A DNA stretch of 64,000 nucleotides from Ashinkailepas kermadecensis (GCA_034440615.1 JAOTOM010004309.1:175001-239000); one strand, 5' to 3'; positions 22,838 through 33,946 are shown, counted from the stretch's first letter. Notes: generated by a model from the letters alone, not told the origin. Numbers and translations: made by a program.

Positions 22838-25038
22838 GCGTCAAGCGCCGACATTTGCTGTCCAGATGACCCGTAGAGCCGCCCAATGGCGGAACCGGAA
22901 AAAAAGAAAGTTCCAGCCTCGGTCAATACCAAGGAGCATCGGCTCCGTCACGCCAAAATTGTGTACCTAGGGAAAATTCACGGTTGTAGATGCATCCTTT
23001 CTATTTAACGCCCATGAGCGTAAAGATCGTAAACATAATGGAGGGAACAGGTTGGCCTCAACTCCAATGGTAGCGGAAATCATACCAAGAACATCTCCTA
23101 TCGTTTCAAATATGAAAATCTGCCTGTAACTTTGGCGTTGGGGTTATCAATATTCAGGGCATGGTTCCGCACAAGAACATATCACCAATAGCGGTCGGTC
23201 GTCGGCGAGCCGCAGGCGTCGCCGCCTATGGTGTCTGAATACCAGAATATAGATCCGAAAAATATTTTTAAAATGTCAATATGTACAATATATCAGTGTA
23301 AGTGGCAATGAAAATGAAATATAAAGGCAAGCTAACTTTTATAAATGCACTTTGCATCATGTTTTATGGAAACAATCTCGTCAATTGTAACTATATTTTC
23401 GCGCACACACTAGTAAGCATCCAGGTGCTCTTTTCGCGGACGCATATTTCAGAGTTCTTGAATGGCATCAAGAATCCACCTGTTTTCTTTCTTTAACTGA
23501 AGATCCCCCGATGTGTGCATTACCAATGTGTCGGACGCCTGACGATTATTTTCTTCATCATATAATTTTGCAACAGCCATCACATCTTCACATTCTCACA
23601 AGTCACTAGAATGCGAAGGCAAGAAAATGTCTAACTTGATTTAGATTGCCAGATATAGCCGTACTTAGCACGTTTTCGTCCACAGACGTTTCCCAGGCAG
23701 TGTTCACCTTACAAGTTTACGCTGACTGTTCAGACAGTCAGTGAGCGTTGCGAAAGAACGTAGTGATACAAATGCCCGCTTAGTCATGCTTGCATGTATT
23801 TTGAGGACATTTTGAACTCGGCCCCTTTTCAGGTGATATTGATATTATATGAACTGACGTGAAGACGGTGCGTTAGGTATAGTTATCTGGCAACTACACT
23901 TAGCAATGCTTAAACATTGTCATTCTTTTCACCATCAAGCAAGAACACATTCATATGACATCAAATTGATTGAAAGTCTACATATAGGAACTCCATATTT
24001 TCTATTGAATGTTCGAACACCGTCCGCTCCAGTCTTCCAGTCTGTACAAAACGCATGTTGGCATGACCGGGACCCTGATTCACGACCTGGGTGTGTTTCT
24101 TGGTGCCTTGCCCCCAAATATTAATATTGATAACTTTCTAAAAGTTCGCCATTACGCATACGTGTGGGTGTGCTCGTATATTGTAAGGTAACTTTGCCCG
24201 TTGATTTATGAGCAACGGAGTAAACGTGGCTGGTGAACTCTTGCACACTGATAGAACGGAACGTTTCGATAATTGCATTTGCTGTTCTTTCGTCGGGCTT
24301 TCAATTGAGTAGGACAATTTGCCACCACTGAAGTGATAACCTGGTCTTTTAGACGTTTGGTTGTGTTTTAATCTTTATCTTGAGTATCACATCAATTTCA
24401 AATTCATCCTATCAGCAGATTACATGGTTTAAATCTAGCATGCAAACATAATTGAGGACAGGGTCCATTAACACGCGCACCGGAGGGTCTCTTACATAAC
24501 GATCACAGCAAGGAGGAGGGGGAGGATTCGGCCCCTGCCCCCAAGTTTTCGCAAACTACTCAAGCTGTAAGCATACAATTTGGAGGTTAGATTACGCATG
24601 TAGGGAATTCGCTTCAGTACAAGTTTCATGACTCTAGGCCTTTAAGGTGAAATAAGGTCATGGTCGGTTGGATCACCGAACATCCGCTCCATCGCACCGA
24701 CAAAGCCCTTGTGACCTTGAACGCTCGCCGACCGCCGCCAGGTCGGTCGTTTTGGCACCCCGCAAATTCTATATTTACTATGAAGGAAGTTCGATTTTTT
24801 GTGCATTGGATGCGCTTGTCCATTTTTAACAAAGTCACAATATTGCATTACAATATTGCCGCCCGTTTATGAGATAACGTCAAAAACAGGACAGGATTCC
24901 CCCCTCGGGTGCGCATGGAAAAGAGCCAACACTTAGGCATACATCAATGCTGTAGCACTGTGCCCCCATCCGAATCATTTTCATAAAGTAACACCTATGC
25001 GTGGGAACCATGGGTAACGACTTCGCTGATGCAGCAAC
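22838..25038. other. intergenic, no recognised gene
   Basis: Mostly AT-rich DNA. No conserved domains or RNA genes were found on either strand. Confidence 0.5.
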
Positions 25039-25046
25039 CAAATGCA
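25039..25046. repeat. hAT target-site duplication, left
   Basis: CAAATGCA, identical to 31141-31148. The 8-bp length is characteristic of hAT insertion. Confidence 0.93.
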
Positions 25047-25059
25047 CAGTGCTTTCCGC

Positions 25060-25270
25060 GATAACTAATTTTCGGACCTGCGATAACGATAAAACGATAA
25101 GAAAGGTTTGCGATAACGATAAACGATAAACGATAAAAAATTTCACAAAATTAACAGCGATAGCGATAAAACGATAACGATAATTGTTTTTTTTTAACAG
25201 CGATAACGAAACGATAAACGATAAAACGATAACGATAATTGTTTTTTAACAGCGATAACAAAAGCGATAA
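25060..25270. repeat. CGATAA subterminal repeats, left end
   Basis: Many copies of CGATAA, often as CGATAACGATAA or AACAGCGATAA. Subterminal repeats of this kind are where hAT transposases bind. Confidence 0.8.
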
Positions 25271-25389
25271 GAAATAAAGCTTAAATAAGTGTACTTAAAG
25301 TTTATTTGCAGTATATACTGTATCATACAAGTCAAAAAAGGACAAAAAACACATTTTAGTCAAGCTCAGCATCTGTCTCATGCTCTGTG

Positions 25390-27996
25390 TCAGTGTTGGC
25401 CTCCCTCTTCTCCCCTCTTCAAGATAGCCTCCAGGAGGGCCATGTTGCCCTTGGTGAAGACCAGCTGCTGAAACTTGTCGCTGGTCATGCTGGCGCGCTT
25501 GGGCCTCAGGACATCCCCGGCCGTGCTGAACATGCGCTCCACAGCGGCAGAGCTGGGCAGGGGGGTGTTGTACTTGATGAACAGTGCGATCCACTTGTCC
25601 CTGTGCAGGCTGGGGAAGTGCTCTGGCTTCACCTCAGCTTCCTTGCTCCTGGCCCAGGTCTGCAGCTCCTTCCTGATGAGCTCCTCCATGTTGGGGCTGC
25701 CCTCCATGACCATGGGGGCGTCCTGGAAGGCAAAGGGGTCGTCAGCGTCGTCCTCTACCTCCGCTGCTGTGCCCTGGCTGGAGGGGAGGGCATCAGGAGT
25801 GATGGTGTTGATGAGCTCCCTGACCAGCTTCTCCTTGGTGGACTCCTCAAGGTCTGGGGCCACATGCTTGAGCCTGATGGGGCCATGGTTGGGGTGGGTC
25901 AGGGTGGCCATCAGGAGGTCCTCCTCCTTGAACAGGTGCTGGAACCTTTTGTTGAAGCCATGGATGGACCCCGGCTGGTCCAGGAGGGCGTCCACCAAGG
26001 GGAGGGCATACCTCAGGGTGGCCTCAGCCTTCAGCCTCTGCAGCTCCAACTTGAGCAGCATGAGGTAGGGCAGGAGGATGCCCATGTAGGCATTGGCCTC
26101 AGCCTGGACCCGGTCCAAGCAGATGGAGACCGGCCTCATGACCTGGCAGTACTCCTCCAAGACCTCCTTGTCCTCCTCCTGGAAGGTGGCGGCGCCCCCC
26201 TGCTCCCTGACTCAGTCTTGAGGACGTCGTTGATGGCCTCCATGGTGTCTGTGTCCTTGAGGGCGGTCTCCAGGAGGCACTTGGTTGCGTCGTAGAAGCT
26301 GTTCCACCTACACAGAGTTAAAACAGTGTTTTAGGTACAGCTCTTATTTAAATTTAGTAACTAATAAGTAATAACTATTACAAGTTCAAATAAAACTTTT
26401 GCATCATTTCTATTTAAATATATGTCAACTATTAAATTTGCAAACTTAAATAGATGTAAATTCCAACTGTAATAGATGTAAATTCAAACTCTATCTAGTT
26501 GATTTTTTTTAAATGTGCGATTTTTTTAAATGTGCGATTTTTTACCTGGTTGGGCAAGGAGTCTTCAGCTTTCTCCCCAGCACTTCCTTGATCCTGTTGG
26601 CCACCACAGAGGACCTGTTGTGGAGGTTCCACAGGGCCTGGGCCTTGGCAGCTGCCTTGGTGAATGGCTGCCTTCCCTGCCTGCCTGTGGCACTGCCATG
26701 GTTCCAGCCAACCACCTTGGACACATCAGATGTCGCCAGCAGGTTCAAGGTGTGGGCGGCGCACCTCCTCTGGATGGGCAGCTGGGGCAGGTCCTCTACC
26801 TCCTCCTCCTCAGTCAGGAGTGCATAGACATCGACTATGTCCACGCCGCCGCCATCAGGATCCTGATGCTCTGGTGCCAGGAAAGGAGGGTCAGCTGGGT
26901 TGCCGCCATAGTAGTTGAATGCGGCGCAGTAGTTGGTGCCATTGTCGGTAGTTGTGGCGGCGATCTTCCTGGTGATGCCAAACTCGCTGTTGATCTTGTA
27001 CAGCTCTGTGGCCAGGAGCTCCTTGGTCTGCTTGCCCTTCAGCTCCTTGCAGGCAAGTGTGCCATGCTTTCTGGACAGAGTCTTGGCATCTATCCAGTGC
27101 ACAGTGCACCCCAGGAAAGCGCGGTGGTGTGCGCTCCAGCTGTCGGCTGTGGTCGCCACATAGCTCACCTCCTTCAGGACGAAGATGAGCTCCTTCTTGA
27201 TGTTCTTGGCCTGGTCCTCCACAGTGTTGGTGATGGCAGTGTGGGAGGGCAGCTGGAACTCTGGCCTGAAGATGTCCATCAACTGGCGGGTGGCTGGGTG
27301 GGAAGAGATGCTGGGTGCTAGGCAGAGGCTGGTCAACCACTTGACCCAAGCCTGTCGGCCCCTCTCCTGGGTGAACTTCTTGGACATCTCCTGGGCCTGC
27401 TTGAAGGTCAGCTGGTGCTTGGTGTCCTTGGTGCCAACCTTCTGGCCCTTCTTGCTGGTGGCCGCCTTGATCTCATCATACTCCTGCAGGACCTTTGGAC
27501 CATGACCCCTGCCCTTGAGGTGGACTCTGAGGTTGCCCCTGCTCTCTGAGGTGAACTTGACATAGGTCTTCTTGACCCCACCAGTTGAGCAGATGTTGCA
27601 GATGGCCAGGCAGGAGAAGATGGTCTTCCCAGGATGACCCAGCTTGGGCCTTGGATCCTCAATTTTGTGGAGCTTGAAGAACTTCTGGTAGGGCCTCAGG
27701 GACATGTTGACCTCATCAAAGTCTGCCTGCTTGCAGCCCCTGCCCAGGTGCTTGCCAATCTCCTCACTCCCCTGGCTCTCCTGGCTCTCCTCCCTCTCCC
27801 TGTCACTGCTGGCGCTGGAGGGGCGGGGCTCCTCCCTGAGGCCCTGGCTGCTGGAGGGGCGGGAGGTGGGCGGGGACATGATGAAATCGTCGCTGGTCTC
27901 GCTCCCGATGGACATGGCTGACTTCCCAGACTGGCGGCGCTCCCTCTGGTCCTGGGAAGCGAAGTACTCGCCCATGCGTGATTTTCTGCCGCTCAT
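25390..27996 (-). pseudogene. hAT transposase (BED finger, hATC domain), one intron, one frameshift
   Basis: Exon 1 runs 27996 to 26546 and exon 2 26307 to 25390, joined by a 239-bp GT-AG intron (donor gtaaaa, acceptor tgtgtag). The N-terminal ~110 residues are Ser/Glu-rich. A BED-like zinc finger follows (CNIC ... NLRVHLKGRGHG), then the RNase H-like core (TTTDNGTNY, RRCAAHTLNLL) and the hAT C-terminal dimerisation domain (KYNTPLPSSAAVERMFSTAG). Exon 2 has one frame break near 26200-26215, by a run of G; beyond it the rest reads open. Total coding length is about 790 codons, normal for ZBED/hAT proteins. Codons are strongly C/G-ending, unlike the AT-rich flanks. With one break in a G-run, this may be a nearly intact copy or an assembly error. 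Confidence 0.85.
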
Positions 27997-28820
27997 GGTG
28001 AATGACTGACCACGGTGGTTAGAGTAATACGGTGGGCTATTCTCGTTTTTCTGGCCGAATGTTACGTCAGCTGACTATCCACGTGACATTATGCCGCTCG
28101 GTACCTCCACTGTGAAAATACGCCAATTGGAAAAAGACGTAATGCGTTGTAGGCGCGCCGTAATTATGACAAGTTTAGCTTTGTAATTCTTAATCCTATT
28201 AATATCGGTATCAGGCTTGTTTGTAATTTGTGTAATGTAGTTTGAAATCTCCATAATTTAAATATTTTATGATAATTAGATCAGTGACGCAACGAGCACG
28301 TTCTTATTTCGGGAGTAGCCAAAGACGGAAACCTGAGCCAAGTTGGCGTAGTTTTTTGATGCTGAGTTTGACTTTCTGGAGCAAGTTCATTTTTGAGAGG
28401 AGAATAAGGGATGAAGAGTATAATTTAACCCTCTCCAGACGTAGAAATTGGAAATGTTTCCTCATTTTTGTCAAATTTTCACCATTTCAGTGGAGCTATT
28501 ATATGGCCCCTTGGCCTATCTGTGTGCGCAAATTTATGTTTATCTAGGTCCAGTGTTGGAGTATTGTATTACATTTTTATGCAATTACACAAATTTCATT
28601 GCAGACAACACTCCTGGTTTATTCTGGCTTGTGCGGGTAATGTGTTTGAGTCCTGAGCCTGCTGTAAATGGCGGTAACGAGAAAAACGAGTAAATAATTG
28701 CAGTTCGATACAGTTTCACTTTGTGACGTTCTGCCTTCAATGATGGACATCAGATTATCCGGCAAGAAATAGATCTAAGCAGATCAGACATGAACGCGTG
28801 AATTGATAGGCGCATTGGGG

Positions 28821-28984
28821 CAGTGGCGGATCCAGACCAAAAAATTGGGGGGAGGGCGGCAATTTTTTTTATGTGCGGTGCGCCAAAATTCACATGCGGA
28901 GCGCCATAAACGCAGTTAATTAAGGAATTTTATTAATTCACCCAAGTAATTTGGGGGGGCCGGGCCCCCCTGTATCCGCGCCTG
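28821..28984. mobile_element. 164-bp hAT-type MITE nested in the hAT element
   Basis: The left end CAGTGGCGGATCCAG pairs with the right end (reverse complement CAGGCGCGGATACAG). The exact 8-bp duplication CATTGGGG is at 28813-28820 and 28985-28992. It has no coding capacity, so it needs a transposase in trans; its ends differ from those of the host hAT element. Confidence 0.88.
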
Positions 28985-29139
28985 CATTGGGGTTAAAGTG
29001 TTATGACTACATTGCTTTACTAGGGGGTGGGGGGGGGGAGGGACAGTTCGCCACTGAAACCCATCATAGGGCACTTTAAACACATATTTGTATGCACAGT
29101 CGCATGATCCCTCGGGGGAGCATTGTCCCGGTCCCACTG

Positions 29140-29720
29140 CCCCCAGGCCCCTTCCGCCGCCAGTGTGCAACCCTCGCACGGCTGGGGGGGGTAGGTACCT
29201 ACACCCCCTAAGGTTTTTTTCTTTAAAAACGCGCAAAAACGGCGGCGCGCAGCGCCGCCGTTTTTTGCATACCTGAAGCTGCATCTTTTGCACAACTTTT
29301 GGTGAAAAAATTGGTTGGGTCATGTCAGGTCACGGAGCTATGACGTCATCAGTGGCACCATGTCACGCCAGATTTGGTCCAAATCAGACTTGACCTCTAC
29401 TTAAGCGCCGTGACCTCGTGACCTTTTGACCTCGTTTGACCTCAGTCACACTTCGGTGACCTGACTTGACATGACATGACCTTCGGTGACCTCGCGTGAC
29501 CTTGGATGACCTCTGGAGGCTAGGATGTCACCTTTGGCACTTGGTGACCTGATATGGGGTCACCGACCTTCCTAGGGTCATTTTTGACGCTGAATTCGAA
29601 TTCAGCACCCAAAAGTATCCCCTAGACCTCAAAATGGGGTAATCGGCCCCCTTTTGAAAATCGACTTCGTGACCTCTGACCTTTGACCCTGTATATCTCG
29701 TGACCCAGCAGAGATACGAT
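29140..29720. repeat. AGGTCA-rich repeat related to 6935-7955
   Basis: It begins CCCTCGCACG followed by a G-run, the palindrome GTAGGTACCTAC and a C-run, the same layout as the left end of the TTAA element at 6935. It is followed by a GC palindrome (29240-29270, GGCGGCGCGCAGCGCCGCC) and at least 14 TGACCT/AGGTCA words. A right end was not found. Confidence 0.55.
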
Positions 29721-30420
29721 GATACAATTGGTACCAACCGATAGCTAACATTCCAAGGAACGTTTTCAGTGCTCAATTGTTGCGCTCACATGCATATTGT
29801 TCGCTTTACTGCCGAATTCGTCCAGAATATACGCGATTTTCAGTGGCACGGAGTCCGCCCCTGACCTATTTTCACGTCCAAAATCAAGGTCCAAAACAGA
29901 GTACAAATAGCATTAGTGTTTACAAGAAATGGACGCGTACAGATGCTGGTGTTGCATACCTGGCACCATGCAAACCCCAGCTGCCATGCAGCCCCGTCGC
30001 TGAGGGGCACTGATTCCGACTCACCAAGATGACCAAGCGCCGCAAAAGCGCAGTACACTCAGCGGCCGCTTGTACACTCAGCGCCGTGGACGCATTCAGT
30101 CCGCCGCTTTGTTGGATGATGGTTCGGTGCTTGAGACATCTGGCCCAGCTACAGACCAATTATAGGCTACTTTAACACATTGTCTTCAATAGGTACCTAC
30201 TTATTGTATATCCCAATATTCGCCAATGTCCAAGACAACGCTTAGCACAGTGGAAGTACATATATTCTGTCACTCCGTAAGTACCGACATACCGGCAGAA
30301 GTAATTATATTTTCGACGCAACCACTTTCGATAAACCCTCGTACGTCATGCGTAACGTCGTCTGTTTTGCGGCGCGAGGAATATGCTTTTGACAAACCCT
30401 CGTATGTCCATCGTCCCTAC

Positions 30421-30813
30421 CAGTTCTTAAAGGTTTTATGTAAATAAGCCTCAATCAATAACTACAAAATCTTATTTCAAATTCTTTATACTGAGTAAAC
30501 AATTTTATTTTCAAACGATAATGAAATAATAAAATTATCTCAATTATGATTAACTTTGAAGATAGGCTAATATTAACTTGAAGATATGCATAGTTGCCAG
30601 ATATGCGGGAGTGTAGAACAATGCCAGTTCTTAAAGGTTTTTTGAAAATAAGCCTCAATCAATAACTACATGTTATTTCAAGTTCTTTACACTGAGTACA
30701 GAATGCTATTTTCAAATGATAATGAAATAATCCAATTATCTCAATGACGATTAACTTTGAAAATAGGCTTATTTTAACCTGAAGATTTGGATAGTTGCCA
30801 GATATGCGGGAGT
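30421..30813. repeat. ~200-bp direct tandem duplication
   Basis: Copies at about 30421-30615 and 30626-30813, each starting AGTTCTTAAAGGTTTT (or the close variant) and ending GTTGCCAGATATGCGGGAGT, with many substitutions, so the duplication is old. It lies in the non-coding part of the hAT element. Confidence 0.8.
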
Positions 30814-30969
30814 GGACCCCCCTGTGACTGACCTCTGCCCGGCCCGCCGCGCAAATTTATACCACCCGTCGGCCGTCTGACAGATCTGTACACTTAGCAG
30901 ATGGCAACAGGTTGCGCACACACACTGTCGCGCGGCATACACTGTCGATCGTCTTCCATTTTTCCATCA

Positions 30970-31125
30970 TCCCGTTTTACATTTTATCGTTTATCGTTCA
31001 TAATTTTTGGAACTTGCGATAAGTGGATGAGCGATAATTTTGAAAATTTAGCGATAAACGATAACGATAACCGATTTACTTAACAGCGATAATTATCGTT
31101 TATCGTTTATCGCTCATCCTATCGC
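30970..31125. repeat. CGATAA subterminal repeats, right end
   Basis: CGATAA and its complement TTATCG, repeated in both orientations (TTTATCGTTTATCG, GCGATAAACGATAACG). It matches the left-end cluster of the same hAT element. Confidence 0.8.
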
Positions 31126-31140
31126 ATGCGGAAACCACTG

Positions 31141-31148
31141 CAAATGCA
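31141..31148. repeat. hAT target-site duplication, right
   Basis: CAAATGCA, exact match to 25039-25046. Confidence 0.93.
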
Positions 31149-31198
31149 CAATACACCCGTCGTCTCCCATCCCTGCAAAATAGTTCTACCGCAGTATG

Positions 31199-32342
31199 CA
31201 CTGGCGGATCTAGGGGGGGGGGGATTCCGGCCATGCCCCCCCCCAAGCGCTTCAAAGGGGGAACATAGTGTCTTTTGCCCCCCCCCAAAACCAATAAAAG
31301 TAAACTAAATTAAAATGCAGTAACCTTTCCTGAGGTAAAAAAATAGCTTTCCGGGTGAAATAATCTCCAATTTTAAAGGTATCTTGTTATGATTGTTTGG
31401 AAGCCCAATATGGTAGCACAGTAGATTCTGACGCATCGAGGGTTCTATGCTGTTGAAGTTCTGCTTACAGCAAGAGATGACGAAATCAGCAGTTTCATTA
31501 TTCCTTCGTCAGATAGGTTCATGAAGTTTTTTTAGCCAGTAACGGGCAAGCGGACCCAGTGAGCCAGATTTCGAAAGCGGAATTTGAACAGGATGTTTTG
31601 TGCGGATGACCAGCGAGCCCAGTTGAGCAGCATATTTCGTATGTTGGTGTTGGGGTTGCTAAGATGAAGAGACGGGCTACATTCACTAGCGGATCCAAGG
31701 AGGGGCCATTCCGGCCATGGCTCCCCCGAAGCGCTTAAAAGGGGGGAGGGGCATAGTGTCTTTTGGCCCCCCGAAACCAACAGAAGTAAACTGAATGAAA
31801 ATGCAGTAACCTTTGCCGAGGTTAAAAAATATCGTCTGGATGAAAGAATCTCCAATTTTAAAGGTATTTTTTATCATCGTTTGGAAGCCAATATGGTTGC
31901 ATAGTACATTCTGACATGCATCGAGGGTTCTATGCCGCTCAAGTTCTGCTTACAGCAAGAGTTGACAAAATGGAATCTGCCAGTGTGTACACGTGCACGA
32001 ACGTTGACGTGGTACAAGACGTTGAACGTGAACATGAACGTTTTGGTAAACAAGAACAAAAATCCCGTAATTTAGAAGCGGTGGAGGTAGGCTGGGGCCC
32101 CTACACAGGAAATTATGTTGTCATTAATTACTATTGTAAAAAATGGGTCCATTTGACAAATAGTGGTACAAATCCGATGCTTTTAACCAAAAATAGTGGG
32201 AGAATGGGCACCCTCCAAACCCCTTCGACCCCTCCTCTTATGCAATTCCTAAGTACGCCACTGGGGGAGGGGGAGGGGGGCTGATGCCGAAAACCGAAAG
32301 TTGCCCCCCCCCCCCCAAACCGATGGGCTAGATCCGCCAGTG
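31199..32342. mobile_element. non-autonomous hAT-type element, 1144 bp
   Basis: Perfect 15-bp inverted ends (CACTGGCGGATCTAG and CTAGATCCGCCAGTG) are flanked by the exact 8-bp duplication GCAGTATG (31191-31198 and 32343-32350). It has no transposase. Inside, about 290 bp from the left end (31199-31490) recurs in diverged form at 31686-31985, preceded by a second end-like motif, CACTAGCGGATCCAAGG. A further end-like motif (TACGCCACTG) lies at about 32253-32262, so it may be a composite of related MITEs. Confidence 0.9.
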
Positions 32343-33042
32343 GCAGTATGTATATTACCTATCTCTACAACAAGTTTTCGATAAGAGTATGCCAATGCCG
32401 GCAACGTGGCAAAATCAACTTCCTTCTCAACTCTCCCCAATCCCAAGCACAAATAATCTTGCGGAGGAGTAAAGCAAAGTAAGCTTTATCAAAGCCGTAA
32501 AGACCAGCCATGCGGAGACGGGAGACGGCCCACCTTAACTCCTTCAGCACCTTAATGTCACTGCACTATAGCGTAAGACTCCTTTCTAACGCAAATGTAT
32601 ACTTGCTCTGAACTTGCCTCCAAACCCCATTTGCCTAATAAAGGCGTCGCAAATTGCTATTGTTTATTGTCCACTATCTCCAACAACATGTTCAGCTATT
32701 TACAGGAGAGGTCATCAGATAAGATGTGTAAACAGAACAGGTGATACAGAACAGAAAAGACCTCTATGGTCCGGCACGCCTCTCAACACACGTCCCTCTA
32801 CCATTTACAAGTGGAGGATGAAAGGCATCCGACGAAATTAGGGTCTCCCATGAGGAGCTATGAAGTAAATATAAATCCTTAAGCTCCATGGATAGAAATG
32901 TATTTTTAAAATTACAAATCTGTAGACTTTAAAGTTTTCAAGGTAGTCCGGTCCCATTCGCAAAATCCGGCCCCTTTGGAAGTTCCCGGCTATGCATCCC
33001 TGCACTGACACTGAAATGATTTGAACTTTGAAGAATTTGAAC

Positions 33043-33449
33043 CAGGGCGGATCCAGGAATAGCCATGGAAGATCCGGAAGACACATGTCCGGAGGGGCAC
33101 CATTTCGATAGCACCTGTTGGGGCACCTCTGGTTAAACATATGAGGGGGCGGTACACTCAAGCCTGCCGGAGGGTCGCCTTTTCCTCTTGGAGGGGCACC
33201 TCCGGCTGACAAATTTGAAAGGGAGGGGGAGTGCACCCGGGCATTCCCCGAGGGGCGCCTTTCCTTCCAAGAAGGCGTCTTTTCTTCTTCGAGGGGTGCC
33301 ATTGACTCAAAAATTCGATGGGGGAGCACTCAAGCCTTCCCAGAGCCAAGTCAGCCTTTTCCCGGCCAAAGGGGCGCCACCTTCCCATGGGGGATGGGGG
33401 GGGGGCACATGCCCTAGTGCCGCCTCCCCCCTGCCCTGATCCGCCCCTG
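33043..33449. mobile_element. 407-bp hAT-type MITE with diverged target duplication
   Basis: The ends are CAGGGCGGATCC (left) and the reverse complement CAGGGGCGGATCAGGG (right). The flanking octamers ATTTGAAC (33035-33042) and GTTTTAAC (33450-33457) agree at six of eight positions, consistent with an old 8-bp duplication. The interior has repeated GGGGCACC/GGGGCGCC purine-rich motifs and no coding sequence. Confidence 0.65.
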
Positions 33450-33457
33450 GTTTTAAC

Positions 33458-33512
33458 ACACGACCTTCGGCTTCCGAGTCAGATGCGCTCCGGAGAATGG
33501 TGCAGTTTGAAC
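33458..33512 (-). pseudogene. tRNA-like remnant beside the MITE
   Basis: Read on the minus strand it gives GGAGCGCATCTGACTCGGAA and then GCCGAAGGTCGTGTGTTAAA, which has the order D-arm end, anticodon arm, T-arm start. The MITE sits at what would be the B-box (the target octamer ATTTGAAC is the complement of GTTCAAAT). The anticodon stem does not pair well, so this is a pseudogene or SINE piece. Confidence 0.35.
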
Positions 33513-33606
33513 TACAAAAGTGCAAGTGAAATAAATGCGACGCGCAACTGCTCCAGGAATTTTCACTTCAATCGCAAGCAACCGGAAAGACGCATCGAGA
33601 GCATCC

Positions 33607-33612
33607 AAAAAA
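33607..33612 (-). terminator. RNA polymerase III terminator of tRNA-Trp
   Basis: Six T on the minus strand begin four bases beyond the tRNA 3' end, a standard pol III stop. Confidence 0.85.
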
Positions 33613-33616
33613 TGCC

Positions 33617-33688
33617 TGACCCCGACGTGATTTGAACACGCAACCTTCTGATCTGGAGTCAGACGCGCTACCGTTGCGCCACGGAGTC
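33617..33688 (-). tRNA. tRNA-Trp (CCA anticodon)
   Basis: 72 nt. The acceptor stem GACTCCG/CGGGGTC pairs fully with one G-U pair. The anticodon loop reads CTCCAGA within the stem TCTGA/TCAGA, giving anticodon CCA, which decodes UGG. The B-box GTTCAAATC and A-box TGGCGCAACGG are intact, and there is no intron. A T6 terminator follows. It is transcribed divergently from the KDEL-receptor gene, whose ATG is 335 bp away. Confidence 0.95.
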
Positions 33689-33938
33689 ATGTCAGCCGGC
33701 CGTCGTCATAAACTTTCATATTATGCCTAGTTGCTTGTCCGATAGTAGTTCATTGTGGTTAGGTTATAATAAGTACGCAAGAAAGTAATTTAGTATTCTG
33801 ACTGTTTATCATAAATTCTCGACTTCCTTAACTCAATTCAAGGTATTGTGATGGAATGGTAGAAGGATTGCAAGGAACCGTAGGGTGTGATACGGCAGCG
33901 ACATCTAGTTGCTATTAGTTGCTATGCTCGAATCAAAG

Positions 33939-33946
33939 CCACGTCA
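33939..33946 (-). promoter_or_regulatory. UPRE-like element (TGACGTGG) of the KDEL receptor promoter
   Basis: CCACGTCA on +, that is TGACGTGG on -, matches the core bound by XBP1/ATF6 in unfolded-protein-response promoters. It lies 78 bp upstream of the KDELR ATG. Vertebrate KDEL-receptor genes are known stress-response targets. The motif is seen; its function here is inferred. Confidence 0.5.

Larger units (their letters stand above)
25047..31140 (-). mobile_element. autonomous-type hAT transposon, 6.1 kb
   Basis: The ends CAGTGCTTTCCGCG (left) and, reverse-complemented, CAGTGGTTTCCGCA (right) form imperfect terminal inverted repeats of the hAT CAGNG type. The exact 8-bp target duplication CAAATGCA lies at 25039-25046 and 31141-31148. 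CGATAA-type subterminal repeats lie inside both ends (25060-25270 and 30970-31125). The transposase is on the minus strand (27996 to 25390). The remaining 3 kb upstream of it holds a nested MITE (28821-28984), a diverged AGGTCA-rich repeat and a ~200-bp tandem duplication. Confidence 0.93.

Noticed and set aside
25047..31140. hAT element as the source of the neighbouring MITEs
   Set aside because: The MITE ends (GGCGGATC-type) differ from its ends (CAGTGCTTTCCGCG), so its transposase is unlikely to have moved them.
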